A DNA stretch of 64,000 bases from Tenacibaculum pacificus (GCF_027941775.1 NZ_CP115917.1:281001-345000); one strand, 5' to 3'; positions 36,992-46,680 are shown, numbered from the stretch's first letter. Notes: generated by a model from the sequence alone, not told the origin. Numbers and translations: made by a program.

Positions 36992-37206
36992 TGATTAAAT
37001 TTAAAAAATATCTGAAGTTGTTTTTTGAAAAAAAATATGTTAAAAGTCATAATTTTAATGCTTTACAATGCTGAGGTTTATATTAATATCAAAAAATGTT
37101 ATTAATTTTTAATATTTTTTTTAGATAAAAATAAAAAATGGCGTAAAAATTGTATATTAGTAATCAGAAAGTAATAGTATTAATCAATAAAAAAATCAAA
37201 AAGAAA

Positions 37207-37692
37207 ATGGGAATTTTTTCATTTATTAAAAATGCTGGTGCCAAAGTATTTGGTGTAGGAAAAACAACTGAAGAAGAAGCTGCTGAAAAATCTGCTAAAT
37301 TAGTAGATGCAGTTAATACTTTAGAATTACCTGTTGAAAATTTAGCAATTACTATTGACGAAGATAAAGCTACTATTTCTGGTGAAGCTTCTGATTTAGC
37401 AACTAAAGAAAAAGTGATTTTAGTGGTAGGAAATACCAATGGAATCGGTTCAGTAGAAGATAATATGACAGTTGCACCTGTTGTAGTTGCTGAAGAGGAA
37501 GAAGTTGTTGAAGAGATAATGGCTCAGTTTCACACAGTAGTAGGTGGTGATACTTTAGGTAAAATTTCAAAAGAATTTTATGGTGATGCCATGAAATATA
37601 CAGTGATTTTTGAAGCAAATAAACCAATGTTATCTCATCCTGATAAAATTTATCCAGGGCAAGTATTAAGAGTACCTGCTTTAGTAGATTAA
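37207..37692 (+). CDS. BON- and LysM-domain protein (YgaU/Kbp-like)
   Basis: A 161-residue protein. The start is ATG 37207 (MGIFSFIKNAGAKVFGVG), as in related YgaU/Kbp proteins; an in-frame longer reading from 37150 has no family support. Residues ~30-90 form a BON domain (ITIDEDKATISGEASDLATK), then an acidic linker and a C-terminal LysM domain (FHTVVGGDTLGKISKEFYGD to IYPGQVLRVP). E. coli Kbp binds potassium ions; LysM usually binds glycans. No signal peptide is visible, so a cytosolic place is likely. Single gene ending at a terminator. Confidence 0.9.
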   Translation: MGIFSFIKNAGAKVFGVGKTTEEEAAEKSAKLVDAVNTLELPVENLAITIDEDKATISGEASDLATKEKVILVVGNTNGIGSVEDNMTVAPVVVAEEEEVVEEIMAQFHTVVGGDTLGKISKEFYGDAMKYTVIFEANKPMLSHPDKIYPGQVLRVPALVD

Positions 37693-37728
37693 TTAGAAAT
37701 AATTTACAAAATTAAAATTTAAATTAAG

Positions 37729-37760
37729 AAAAAGCACTGTGTTTACAGTGCTTTTTTTGT
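37729..37760 (+). terminator. Intrinsic terminator after the LysM/BON gene
   Basis: AAAGCACTGT / ACAGTGCTTT with GTTT loop and T7 tail. Confidence 0.88.
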
Positions 37761-37806
37761 GTTTAAAATATCTTTCGGCATGCTTTTTTGCTAATCAAAC
37801 AGCTAG

Positions 37807-37834
37807 TTGTTAAAAATAAATAACAGTATCTTTG
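37807..37834 (+). promoter_or_regulatory. Bacteroidota promoter of the yicC-gmk-nadD operon
   Basis: TTG at 37807-37809, a 17-bp spacer and TATCTTTG at 37827-37834, 19 bases before the ATG. The best match to the flavobacterial consensus in this window. Confidence 0.75.
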
Positions 37835-37853
37835 TGTTTACTAAATTTATGAT

Positions 37854-38720
37854 ATGATACAATCTATGACGGGTTATGGTAAATCCGTATTACATTTACC
37901 TTCTAAGAAAGTAACTATTGAAATTAAATCTCTTAATAGTAAAAATTTAGACTTAAATACAAGAATACCTTCTTATTACAGAGAAAAAGAATTAGCCGTT
38001 CGTAAGAAATTAGCAAGTCATTTAGTAAGAGGGAAAATCGATTTTTCTATCTATGTAGAAACGACTTCTGATGAAACATTAACAACTGTAAATAAATCAG
38101 TAGTTGCAAATTACGTAGCGCAGTTAAAAAATGCAATGCCTATTTCTGATAATCAGGAAATTGAATTATTAAAGATGGCTGTTAGAATGCCTGATGCTTT
38201 AAAAACAGAACGTGAAGAGTTAGACGAAAATGAATGGACTCAAATTGCTGTTCATATCGATGAAGCTTTACAAGAAATTATTGCTTACAGAACTGATGAA
38301 GCTAAATCGTTAGAAGAAGATTTTCAATTAAGAATTGCAAATATTCAATCAGCTTTAGAAGAAGTTAAAAAATTAGACGGTGAAAGAATTGCAAACGTAA
38401 AAGAGCGTTTACAAAAAGCTTTAACCGATTTAAAAGTTGAGGTTGATGAGAATCGTTTTGAGCAAGAATTAATCTATTATCTAGAAAAATTAGATATCAA
38501 CGAAGAAAAAGTTCGTTTAGGAAATCATTTATTATATTTCTTAGATCAATTGGCAACAGATGATTCTAATGGAAAAAAATTAGGATTTATCGTTCAAGAA
38601 ATTGGAAGAGAAGTAAATACTATGGGGTCGAAAGCTAATTTTGCAGTGATGCAAAAAATAGTTATCCAAATGAAAGACGAACTAGAAAAAATAAAAGAAC
38701 AAATTTTAAACGTTTTATAA
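37854..38720 (+). CDS. YicC/YloC family endoribonuclease
   Basis: A 288-residue protein starting IQSMTGYGKSV, the hallmark of YicC. IEIKSLNSKNLDLNTRIPSY, RGKIDFSIYVE, and the C-terminal LDINEEKVRLGNHLLYFLDQ, GKKLGFIVQEIGREVNTMGS and MKDELEKIKEQILNV complete the YicC_N and DUF1732 domains. Characterised relatives are endoribonucleases that act in RNA decay. It is co-transcribed with gmk, 1 bp downstream, a widely conserved pairing. Confidence 0.94.
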   Translation: MIQSMTGYGKSVLHLPSKKVTIEIKSLNSKNLDLNTRIPSYYREKELAVRKKLASHLVRGKIDFSIYVETTSDETLTTVNKSVVANYVAQLKNAMPISDNQEIELLKMAVRMPDALKTEREELDENEWTQIAVHIDEALQEIIAYRTDEAKSLEEDFQLRIANIQSALEEVKKLDGERIANVKERLQKALTDLKVEVDENRFEQELIYYLEKLDINEEKVRLGNHLLYFLDQLATDDSNGKKLGFIVQEIGREVNTMGSKANFAVMQKIVIQMKDELEKIKEQILNVL

Positions 38721-38721
38721 A

Positions 38722-39306
38722 ATGGCAGAAGATTTTAAAGGAAAATTATTTGTGTTTTCAGCACCTTCAGGATCAGGTAAAACAACTATTGTTCGTCATT
38801 TATTACAACAAGAAAAACTTAGTTTAGCTTTTTCAATTTCGGCAGCTTCTAGAGAACCAAGAGGTTTTGAGGTTGATGGAGAAGATTATTATTTCATATC
38901 TAAAGAAGATTTCAAAAATAAAATTGAAGCTGATGAATTTTTAGAGTGGGAGGAAGTGTACACCGATAATTTTTACGGAACTTTAAAAACCGAAATCGAA
39001 CGTATTTGGGGCTTAAATAAACACGTTGTTTTTGATATTGATGTTATTGGAGGATTACGTATCAAAAGTAAATTCCCTGAAGAAACTTTATCAATTTTTG
39101 TGCAACCGCCAAGTATTGAAGAGCTTAAAAATCGCTTAAATAAAAGAAGTACCGAAAGCGAAGAAAAAATTAATATGCGTATTGCTAAAGCATCTGTAGA
39201 ATTAGCAAAAGCAACAGAATTTGATAAAATTATCAAAAATGATAAATTGGAAGTTGCTTTAGAAGAAGCTGAAAATTTAGTAGGTAATTTTTTAGGATTA
39301 AATTAA
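38722..39306 (+). CDS. gmk: Guanylate kinase
   Basis: A 194-residue P-loop kinase converting GMP to GDP. Walker A FSAPSGSGKTTIVRHLL, the GMP-binding SISAASREPRGFEVDGEDYYF (Ser/Arg/Tyr contacts), FLEWEEVYTDNFYGT and VVFDIDVIGGLRIKSKFP are typical. It starts 1 bp after yicC and is followed after 40 bp by nadD. Confidence 0.96.
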   Translation: MAEDFKGKLFVFSAPSGSGKTTIVRHLLQQEKLSLAFSISAASREPRGFEVDGEDYYFISKEDFKNKIEADEFLEWEEVYTDNFYGTLKTEIERIWGLNKHVVFDIDVIGGLRIKSKFPEETLSIFVQPPSIEELKNRLNKRSTESEEKINMRIAKASVELAKATEFDKIIKNDKLEVALEEAENLVGNFLGLN

Positions 39307-39346
39307 AGAAGCAAAATAAACGTAATTATATTTTTAAAAAAGGGTT

Positions 39347-39943
39347 ATGGAAAATTTCAGAAAAAATATCGGATTGTATTTTGGAACTTTTAATCCCATT
39401 CATATAGGTCATTTAATTATTGCCAATCACATGGTCGAAAATTCTGACTTAGATGAAATTTGGATGGTTGTAACACCGCATAACCCATTTAAAAAGAAAA
39501 GCTCGTTACTTGATAATCACCATCGTTTAGACATGGTGTATTTGGCGACCGAAGGTTACGATAAAATTCAACCTTCTGATATTGAATTTAATTTGCCTCA
39601 GCCAAATTATACTATAAATACATTAACACATATATCTGAAAAACATCCTAATTATAAATTTAACTTAATTATGGGCGAAGACAATTTAAAAAGCTTTCAT
39701 AAATGGCGAAATTATGAAGCTATTTTAGATGATTATAATGTATATGTATATCCTCGAATTTCAGAAGGAGTTGTTGAAAATCAATTTACAGAACACCTTA
39801 AAATTCATAGAGTTGCTGCGCCAATTGTAGAAATATCATCTACAATGGTACGTAATAGCATCAAAAATGAAAAAAATATTCAGCCTTTATTATCGTCTAA
39901 AGTTTTTGATTATATCGATAAAATGAATTTCTATAGAAAATAA
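39347..39943 (+). CDS. nadD: Nicotinate-nucleotide adenylyltransferase
   Basis: A 198-residue nucleotidyltransferase that makes deamido-NAD. The N-terminal IGLYFGTFNPIHIGHLIIA holds the nucleotide-binding HxGH motif; MVVTPHNPFKKKSSLLDNHH and the C-terminal PIVEISSTMVRNSIK (ISST-R motif) are NadD-specific. Third gene of the yicC-gmk-nadD unit; a hairpin repeat lies just after its stop. Confidence 0.95.
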   Translation: MENFRKNIGLYFGTFNPIHIGHLIIANHMVENSDLDEIWMVVTPHNPFKKKSSLLDNHHRLDMVYLATEGYDKIQPSDIEFNLPQPNYTINTLTHISEKHPNYKFNLIMGEDNLKSFHKWRNYEAILDDYNVYVYPRISEGVVENQFTEHLKIHRVAAPIVEISSTMVRNSIKNEKNIQPLLSSKVFDYIDKMNFYRK

Positions 39944-39966
39944 TTTATCAATTTAAAGATTTTTTT

Positions 39967-40055
39967 TAGAAGCAATTTCCCGCTTTCCGCACTCGCTTTT
40001 TTTTGAAGAAAAATCAAAAAAAGAGCTCAAACAAATGCTTCAATCGGGGCTAGGC
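39967..40055 (-). repeat. Dispersed intergenic hairpin repeat, copy 2
   Basis: Minus-strand copy: TAGCCCCGATTGAAGCATTT, TTTGAGCTCTTTTTTTGATT, then AAAAAAAAGCGAGTGCGGAA and GCGGGAAATTGCTTC. It shares its outer arms almost base for base with the copies at 52525 and 59437. It lies between nadD and the M23 peptidase gene. Confidence 0.9.
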
Positions 40056-40196
40056 ATTTTTACTAATCTATATAAAAAGGGTTTAATAAATTTATTAAAT
40101 CATTTTTTTTTGTTAAAAAACAGTGAAAATGTTAAAAATACGTTATATTGTATGAAGTCTATTTTATCTAAAAATAGTTTCGAAAAATTTTCGTTG

Positions 40197-40204
40197 TATC
40201 TTTG
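40197..40204 (+). promoter_or_regulatory. TAnnTTTG -7 element before the M23 peptidase gene
   Basis: TATCTTTG, 20 bases before the GTG start at 40225. Confidence 0.6.
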
Positions 40205-40224
40205 AGTTTCAAACTTGTAGTAAC

Positions 40225-41088
40225 GTGGCTAAAAATCAAAAAAAGCGAAAGCTTAAACAAAAACTTGTAGATAAATACCGATTGGTAATTTTAAATGAAG
40301 ATACTTTTCAAGAAAAATTCTCTTTAAAATTATCTCGCTTAAATGTATTTGTTTTTGGCGGTATTTTTTCAATATTGCTAATTGTATTTACAACTTTATT
40401 AATAGCATTTACAGGCTTACGAGAGTATATTCCAGGGTATTCTTCTAGTTCTTTAAAACGAAAAGCAACTCGATTAATATATCAAACAGATTCTTTAAAA
40501 ACTCGATTGGCAGTTATAGAGCGTTTTACAAAAGCACTCCGACCTGTTTTAACAGGCGAAATAAGTCCTGATAAAATAGATTCTATCAAAATAGATGCTC
40601 AAAACATAGCTATTGATACCCGAAAATTAGCAGCAACAAAAGAAGATTCTTTATTTAGAGAAAAAATTGAAGGTAAAGACCGTTTTCCTTTATCTGAAAG
40701 TGCAGAAGGAAGGGCTAAAGTTGTTTTCTTTTCGCCTTTAACAGGTAATATTTCACAAGTTTTTAATACCAACGATAAACATTATGCAATTGATATTGTA
40801 GCTAAAAAAGGTACACCTGTAAAAGTAATTGCAGATGGAACAGTTATTTTAGCCGAATGGACAGCAGAAACAGGTTATGTAATAATGATACAACATCCTG
40901 ATGAATTTATATCGGTTTATAAGCACAACGGACAATTATTGAAACAACAAGGTGAACTTGTAAAATCAGGAGAAGCAATTGCAAGTGTAGGTTCTACTGG
41001 CGAGTTATCTACAGGACCCCATTTACACTTTGAATTATGGAATAATGGATTTCCTGTAAATCCAACAGATTATATAGATTTTCAATAG
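40225..41088 (+). CDS. M23-family (LytM) peptidoglycan endopeptidase, membrane-anchored
   Basis: A 287-residue protein with an N-terminal basic stretch, one membrane segment (~residues 32-56, VFGGIFSILLIVFTTLLIAF), a periplasmic coiled region and a C-terminal M23 domain. Zinc ligands and catalytic residues are present: HYAIDIVA (H-x3-D) and GPHLHFELW (HxH), so it should be an active enzyme rather than an EnvC-like degenerate one. GTG is chosen as start because no in-frame ATG fits the promoter. Role: cell-wall remodelling or division. Confidence 0.9.
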   Translation: MAKNQKKRKLKQKLVDKYRLVILNEDTFQEKFSLKLSRLNVFVFGGIFSILLIVFTTLLIAFTGLREYIPGYSSSSLKRKATRLIYQTDSLKTRLAVIERFTKALRPVLTGEISPDKIDSIKIDAQNIAIDTRKLAATKEDSLFREKIEGKDRFPLSESAEGRAKVVFFSPLTGNISQVFNTNDKHYAIDIVAKKGTPVKVIADGTVILAEWTAETGYVIMIQHPDEFISVYKHNGQLLKQQGELVKSGEAIASVGSTGELSTGPHLHFELWNNGFPVNPTDYIDFQ

Positions 41089-41172
41089 TTTTAAAAAAAT
41101 AATAATAAAACAGCATTTTAACTTTTGTTTTCAAACAGAGGTATTCTGTTTTTATTTCTAAAATAGTTAAAA

Positions 41173-42666
41173 ATGAGCATCAAATCGAAATTAGCAAAAC
41201 CTTTTGCAAAGCAAGTACGAAAGCGCGTTTATAAATGGGCGAACAAACCTCATGAAACACAAGAAAAAGTATTTAAGTATTTGGTTAGTGAAGGGTGTAA
41301 AACAGCTTTTGGAAAAGATCATGATTTTATTTCTATCAATACGTATGAAGATTTTAAAAAGCGTATTCCTGTAACCGATTACGAAGGTTTACGTACTTAT
41401 GTTGATAGAATGGTTGCAGGTGAAGAAAATATATTATGGAAAGGCAAGCCTTTATATTTTGCAAAAACATCAGGAACTACTTCGGGTGCAAAATATATTC
41501 CGATTACCAAAGAATCAATGCCAACGCATATAAAAGCAGCGCGTAACGCGTTGTTATTTTATATTACTGAAACAAACGATGCTAGTTTTGTTGATGGTAA
41601 AATGATTTTTTTACAAGGAAGCCCTGTTTTAGAAGATTTGAACGGTATAAAATTAGGTCGATTGAGTGGAATAGCAGCTCATTATGTACCTAATTATCTA
41701 TTAAAAAATAGGTTGCCAAGTTGGGAAACCAATTGTATTGAAGATTGGGATACAAAGGTTAATAAAGTAGTAGAAGAAACTATTAATCAAGATATGTCTG
41801 TTATTAGCGGAATTCCGTCTTGGGTACAAATGTATTTTGAAAAATTAATAGCCAAAACAGGAAAACCTATTTCAGAAACATTTCCGAATTTTAATTTTTT
41901 CGTGTACGGAGGTGTAAATTTTGAACCGTATAAAAATAAGTTTGAAGCCTTAATTGGAAAAAAAGTCGATTATATAGAATTATATCCAGCTTCGGAAGGA
42001 TTTATTGCTTATCAAGATTCGCAAACCGAAAAAGGAATGTTATTACAGTTGAACTCAGGCATTTTTTATGAGTTTATTCCTGCAACGGAATTTTATGATG
42101 AAAATCCAACACGTATTTCTTTAAAAGATGTGAAATTAGGTGTTAATTATGTCATCATTTTAAATACTTCGGCAGGTCTTTGGGGATATAATATTGGCGA
42201 TACTGTTGAGTTTACATCACTTAAACCATATAGAATAAAAGTTACAGGACGTATTAAACATTTTATTTCTGCCTTTGGCGAACATGTAATTGGTAAGGAG
42301 GTTGAAAAGGCTTTAAACGATGCAATTATAGGAACAGACATAAATATAAGTGAGTTTACAGTTGCGCCACAGGTTACTCCAGAAAGCGGTTTACCATATC
42401 ATGAATGGTTTATTGAGTTTGAAAATGAACCTGATAATTTAGCCGAATTAGCAGCTAAAATCGATGTCTCTATGCAAAATCAAAATGTTTATTATTTCGA
42501 TTTAATTGCAGGTAAAATATTACAACCGCTTATTATTAGAAAAGTAAAAAAAGGTGGTTTTAATGAATATATGAAATCAATTGGAAAGTTTGGCGGACAA
42601 AATAAAATCCCACAATTATCAGACAATCGAAAAATTGCCGAAGTCTTAAAAAACTTTTTAGTGTAG
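41173..42666 (+). CDS. GH3 auxin-responsive-promoter family protein (acyl-adenylate ligase fold)
   Basis: A 497-residue protein of the ANL-related GH3 family. The ATP-binding loop is FAKTSGTTSGAKYIPITKES; FVYGGVNFEPYK, YIELYPASEGFIAYQD and GYNIGDTVEFTSLKPYRIKV are later adenylation motifs, and the C-terminus is RKIAEVLKNFLV. Plant GH3 enzymes join amino acids to jasmonate or auxin; the substrate of the bacterial proteins is unknown. Its last ~70 bp have been copied into the downstream tandem duplication (see 44474), and the kinase gene follows after only 8 bp. Confidence 0.9.
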   Translation: MSIKSKLAKPFAKQVRKRVYKWANKPHETQEKVFKYLVSEGCKTAFGKDHDFISINTYEDFKKRIPVTDYEGLRTYVDRMVAGEENILWKGKPLYFAKTSGTTSGAKYIPITKESMPTHIKAARNALLFYITETNDASFVDGKMIFLQGSPVLEDLNGIKLGRLSGIAAHYVPNYLLKNRLPSWETNCIEDWDTKVNKVVEETINQDMSVISGIPSWVQMYFEKLIAKTGKPISETFPNFNFFVYGGVNFEPYKNKFEALIGKKVDYIELYPASEGFIAYQDSQTEKGMLLQLNSGIFYEFIPATEFYDENPTRISLKDVKLGVNYVIILNTSAGLWGYNIGDTVEFTSLKPYRIKVTGRIKHFISAFGEHVIGKEVEKALNDAIIGTDINISEFTVAPQVTPESGLPYHEWFIEFENEPDNLAELAAKIDVSMQNQNVYYFDLIAGKILQPLIIRKVKKGGFNEYMKSIGKFGGQNKIPQLSDNRKIAEVLKNFLV

Positions 42667-42674
42667 TTTTTACT

Positions 42675-44381
42675 ATGGATAATAAATACGTGTTTTTTAT
42701 TTTATTGATGTACGTAATAAATTCTTTTTCTCAAAAAGCATTAGACGATTTGAGAAATAAGACAGATTCTATTTGCAGAAAAGTTCAAATAAAATCTTTT
42801 TGCAAAGTTCTTGAACTTTATAAATTAAAACAATACGATTCTTGCTATATTTATTCAAATAAAGCTTTATTAGACGTTACAACTACCAATCAAAAAGATA
42901 TTATATATTATTTGCAAAGTATTAGTCCAACAGAAAAATCACTATTTAAAAAGGCACTGTTTAGCCTTGATAAAATATCAGATACAGGGCGTTTTGCTTC
43001 TTTAAAAAATTTAAGACTCGGTTATGTTTACTTAAATCAACAAAAATATGATAAATCAATTTTAAGCTTAGAGAAATGCTTATCATCTAAAGATATTATG
43101 AAAGATGTTGAGCAAAGATCAATGATCTATCATAATTTAGCAGCATGTTATTTTTATAAAAAAGACTTTAAAGAAGCTACTTTTTATTATGATAAACAGC
43201 TTTCTTTAATTCAAAAAAATGATACCACTTCTTTGATTAAATTAAAAATGGGAATGGCATATATGTATTATGATCAATATTTAGACAAACAAGCGATTCC
43301 CTTATTTAAAGAAAGTTATAATTTATCACAATTGCATACTGATATCGTATTAAAGGAAAGCACTGCTTTTAGTATGGCCGTGGTAGAAGAAAATAGAAAA
43401 CGCTATAAAAAAAGTGTTAAGTATTATAAAGAAAGTAATCGCTGGAAAGATTCTATTTGGAATAAAGAGAAAATTTGGGAAATTACCGAAAGAGATAAAA
43501 AAATTGCCATTGCTTATAAACAGCAAGAAATAGGAATTAAAAATGAAGAAATAAAACGACAAAAAATAGTTCAAAAAGGGTTGGTTTTTGGCGGAATTTT
43601 ATTATTATTTCTTTTAGGTGTTTTAGGTTTTATCTATAAAAAATTACGAAATAATAATAAACTAATTATATTACAAAAGGAGGCTTTAAGTACGGCTAAT
43701 AAAACAAAAGATTATTTATTTTCGGTCGTTTCACACGATTTACGATCGCCTATAAATACTATAAAAAGACAGCATAAAAAATTAGAAAAACATATTGAAA
43801 ATAAAGATTTACCTGCAATTAAACAAGCAACTCAAGTAGCTATTTCGGTTACACAAAGTACGAGTCGTTTATTGGATAATGTATTATATTGGTCGCTAGA
43901 TCAAAGTAATATTTTAAGTTTTATTCCCGAAAAAAATGCCTTACACCCAATAATAGAACATCTTTTGTTTGATTATGAAAATTTACTAAGTGTTAAAGAT
44001 ATTTCTATTTTAAGTGATTTAGAAACAGGTATATTTGGTTTAATAGATAAAGAATCTTTAAAAATTGTACTGCGAAACTTAATAGATAATTCGATGAAAT
44101 ACATGAAAGGTTCAGGAAGTATTTCGATTAAAATGAAAATGTATTCAGAAAACCAAGCATCGATTGAAATTAAAGATACAGGAATTGGGATTTCACCAGA
44201 AAAACTTAAAGAAATAAATTCTTTGAAAAATTTATCTATAACTAAAATAGACCATTCAAAAGGAGTTGGATTGGGCTTATTATTGTGTCAAACATTGATT
44301 AAAAAAAATAAAGGAACTTTGTTTTTTGAAAGTAAGCAAGGAACTTATACAAAGGCTATTATTTTATTGCCTTTAGCGTAG
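42675..44381 (+). CDS. TPR-containing membrane sensor histidine kinase, copy 1
   Basis: A 568-residue protein. Signal-like N-terminus (YVFFILLMYVINSFSQ), a periplasmic part of helical TPR-like repeats (~residues 60-270: YLNQQKYDKSILSLEKCLS, HNLAACYFYKKDFKEATFYY), one membrane segment at ~300-322 (KGLVFGGILLLFLLGVLGFI), then HisKA with phospho-acceptor His354 in FSVVSHDLRSPINTIKR and a HATPase with N box NLIDNSMKYM, DTGIGI and GVGLGLLLC. All catalytic boxes are intact. It starts 8 bp after the GH3 stop. Its cognate regulator at 44474 is a pseudogene, so it may signal through the intact one at 46681. Confidence 0.92.
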   Translation: MDNKYVFFILLMYVINSFSQKALDDLRNKTDSICRKVQIKSFCKVLELYKLKQYDSCYIYSNKALLDVTTTNQKDIIYYLQSISPTEKSLFKKALFSLDKISDTGRFASLKNLRLGYVYLNQQKYDKSILSLEKCLSSKDIMKDVEQRSMIYHNLAACYFYKKDFKEATFYYDKQLSLIQKNDTTSLIKLKMGMAYMYYDQYLDKQAIPLFKESYNLSQLHTDIVLKESTAFSMAVVEENRKRYKKSVKYYKESNRWKDSIWNKEKIWEITERDKKIAIAYKQQEIGIKNEEIKRQKIVQKGLVFGGILLLFLLGVLGFIYKKLRNNNKLIILQKEALSTANKTKDYLFSVVSHDLRSPINTIKRQHKKLEKHIENKDLPAIKQATQVAISVTQSTSRLLDNVLYWSLDQSNILSFIPEKNALHPIIEHLLFDYENLLSVKDISILSDLETGIFGLIDKESLKIVLRNLIDNSMKYMKGSGSISIKMKMYSENQASIEIKDTGIGISPEKLKEINSLKNLSITKIDHSKGVGLGLLLCQTLIKKNKGTLFFESKQGTYTKAIILLPLA

Positions 44382-44443
44382 TTATTAGACTAGAAATTAG
44401 TTTGTTTAGTTCTTTTTTAATCTGAATTAACTTATAAAATAAG

Positions 44444-44451
44444 TATCTTTG
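44444..44451 (+). promoter_or_regulatory. TAnnTTTG -7 element before the broken regulator
   Basis: TATCTTTG, 22 bases before the ATG at 44474. The matching element of the intact copy (46652) has TATCTTCG. Confidence 0.5.
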
Positions 44452-44473
44452 TAGATTAAAAAGCTATAAAAGA

Positions 44474-44796
44474 TGAATAATTTATGGCCACTTCTATTAG
44501 AAGATTTAGACTAAGAAGTGAAAGGGGTAATAAGTTTATCAGAGGCACGTGATTATGAAATTATTCATGTAAAAAATACTAGAGATTCTGAAAAAGAACT
44601 AAAAAACCGTTTTTTTGACATAATTCTTTTATATATTATGATTGATGGAGAATCACGAGGTATTTCGTTAGCACACAGATTAAATAAAGAACATATTGAA
44701 ATGCCTTTTTTGTTTTTAACAAGTATACAAAATAAAATCCCACAATTATCTGATAATCGTAAAATTGCTGACGTATTAAAATATTTTTTAGTGTAA
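44474..44796 (+). pseudogene. Chimeric pseudogene: response-regulator receiver fused to the GH3 gene tail
   Basis: From ATG 44474 the sequence follows the regulator at 46681 (MNNL.PLLLEDLD) but stops after 13 codons (TAA at 44513). An open stretch from 44518 resumes the receiver (YEIIHVKNTRDSEKELKNRF). The phospho-acceptor Asp54 is replaced by Tyr (LLYIMIDG versus LLDIMIDG). After FLTSIQ the frame passes without break into NKIPQLSDNRKIADVLKYFL, the C-terminus of the GH3 gene at 42666, and ends at its stop codon. There is no LytTR domain. Three separate lesions make it non-functional as a regulator; it is the scar of the tandem duplication. Confidence 0.93.
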
Positions 44797-44882
44797 ATTA
44801 CTTCAATGAATTTATAAAATTTAATAGAGTTGTTTTAAATATTCAAAATAGCTAAAAAATACGATGATTATCGCTATAAAAA

Positions 44883-46589
44883 ATGAGTAGTAAAGGATTA
44901 TTTGTTATTTTGTTTTTTTTGTCAATAAATACTTTTTCTCAAAAAGTATTACACGATTTGAGAAATAAAACAGATTCTATCTGTAATAAAGTTCAAATAA
45001 AATCATTTTGCAAAGTTCTTGAATTTTATAAATTAAAACAATACGATTCTTGCTATATTTATTCAAATAAAGCATTGTTAGATGTTACTACTACTAATCA
45101 AAAAGATATTATATATTATTTGAAAAGTATTAGTCCAATGGAAAAATTATTGTTCAAAAAATCACTTTTTAGTCTTCAAAGAATATCAGATACAGGGCGT
45201 TTTGCTTCTTTAAAAAATTTAAAAATAGGTTATGTTTATTTAAATCAGCAAAAATATGATAAATCAATTTTAAGCTTAGAGAAATGTTTATCATCTAAAG
45301 ATATTATGAAAAATGTTAAACAAAGATCAGTAATTTATCATAATTTAGCGATATGTTATTTATCTAAAAGTAATTTTAAAAAAGCTACTTTTTTCTTTGA
45401 TAAACAACTTTCTTTAATAAAAAAAACAGATACTTCTTTTATAATTTTAGCAAAAACAGGAATGGCTAATATATATTATCAACAATATATGGATAGTCAA
45501 GCAATTCCTTTATTTAAAGAATGCTACGATTTGTCGCTATTATATCGAGATTTTAAATTTAAGGAAAGCACTGCTTTTAATATGGCTGTGGTAGAAGAGA
45601 ATAGAAAACGTTATAAAAAAAGTGTTAAGTATTATAAAGAAAGTAATCGCTGGAAAGATTCTATTTGGAATAGAGATAAAATTTGGGAACTTATTGAACG
45701 AGATAAAAAAAATGTAGTTGCTTATAAACAGCAAGAAATTCGAATTAAAAATGAAGAAATAAAACGTCAAAAAATAGTTCAAAAAGGATTGATTCTTGGC
45801 GGAAGTTTATTATTATTTCTTTTAGGGGGTTTAGGCTTTATCTATAAAAAATTAAGAAATAATAATAAATTAATTATAGCGCAAAAGGAGGCTTTAAGTG
45901 TGGCTAATAAAACAAAAAATCATTTATTTTCGGTAGTTTCACACGACTTACGATCGCCTATAAATACGATAAAAAGACAGCATAAAAAACTAGAAAAACA
46001 CATTGAAAATAACGATTTACCTGCAATTATAGAAGCAACTCAAGTAGCTATTTCTGTTACACAAAGTACGAGTCGTTTATTAGATAATGTATTATATTGG
46101 TCGCTAGATCAAAGTAATATTTTAAGTTTTATTCCCGAAAAAAATGCCTTACACCCAATAATAGAACATCTTTTATTTGATTATAAAAATTTAGTAAGTG
46201 TTAAAGATATTTCTATTTCAAGTGATTTAGAAACAGGGATATTTGTTTTAATAGATAAAGAATCTTTAAAAATTGTACTGCGAAACTTAATAGATAATTC
46301 GATGAAATACATGAAAGGTTCAGGAACTATTTCAGTTAAACTGAAAATGTATTCAGAGAACGAAGCATCGATTGAAATTAAAGATACTGGAATTGGAATT
46401 TCACCAGAAAAGCTCAAAGAAATTAACGGGTTAAAAGATTTATCCGTAGCTAAAATAGATCATTCAAAAGGCGTTGGATTGGGTTTATTATTGTGTCAAA
46501 CATTAATTAAAAAAAATAAAGGAACTTTGTTTTTTGAAAGTAAGCAAGGAACTTATACAAAGGCTGTTGTTTTATTGCCTTTAGTGTAG
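44883..46589 (+). CDS. TPR-containing membrane sensor histidine kinase, copy 2
   Basis: Also 568 residues, closely related to the copy at 42675 along its whole length, with the same layout: signal-like N-terminus, TPR-like periplasmic repeats, membrane segment (GLILGGSLLLFLLGGLGFIY), His354 in SVVSHDLRSPINTI, NLIDNSMKYM, DTGIGI and GVGLGLLLC. Differences are concentrated in the periplasmic sensor (~residues 150-230) rather than in the kinase core, suggesting different input with shared output. It is followed after 91 bp by the intact LytTR regulator. Confidence 0.92.
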   Translation: MSSKGLFVILFFLSINTFSQKVLHDLRNKTDSICNKVQIKSFCKVLEFYKLKQYDSCYIYSNKALLDVTTTNQKDIIYYLKSISPMEKLLFKKSLFSLQRISDTGRFASLKNLKIGYVYLNQQKYDKSILSLEKCLSSKDIMKNVKQRSVIYHNLAICYLSKSNFKKATFFFDKQLSLIKKTDTSFIILAKTGMANIYYQQYMDSQAIPLFKECYDLSLLYRDFKFKESTAFNMAVVEENRKRYKKSVKYYKESNRWKDSIWNRDKIWELIERDKKNVVAYKQQEIRIKNEEIKRQKIVQKGLILGGSLLLFLLGGLGFIYKKLRNNNKLIIAQKEALSVANKTKNHLFSVVSHDLRSPINTIKRQHKKLEKHIENNDLPAIIEATQVAISVTQSTSRLLDNVLYWSLDQSNILSFIPEKNALHPIIEHLLFDYKNLVSVKDISISSDLETGIFVLIDKESLKIVLRNLIDNSMKYMKGSGTISVKLKMYSENEASIEIKDTGIGISPEKLKEINGLKDLSVAKIDHSKGVGLGLLLCQTLIKKNKGTLFFESKQGTYTKAVVLLPLV

Positions 46590-46651
46590 TTATTAGTCTA
46601 TAAATTAGTTTGTTTAGTTTTTTAAAAACATGAATTAATTTATAAAATAAG

Positions 46652-46659
46652 TATCTTCG
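46652..46659 (+). promoter_or_regulatory. Degenerate -7 element before the LytTR regulator
   Basis: TATCTTCG (consensus TAnnTTTG), 21 bases before the ATG at 46681, in the same position as TATCTTTG before the broken copy. Confidence 0.35.
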
Positions 46660-46680
46660 TAAGTTAAAAAGCTATAAAAG

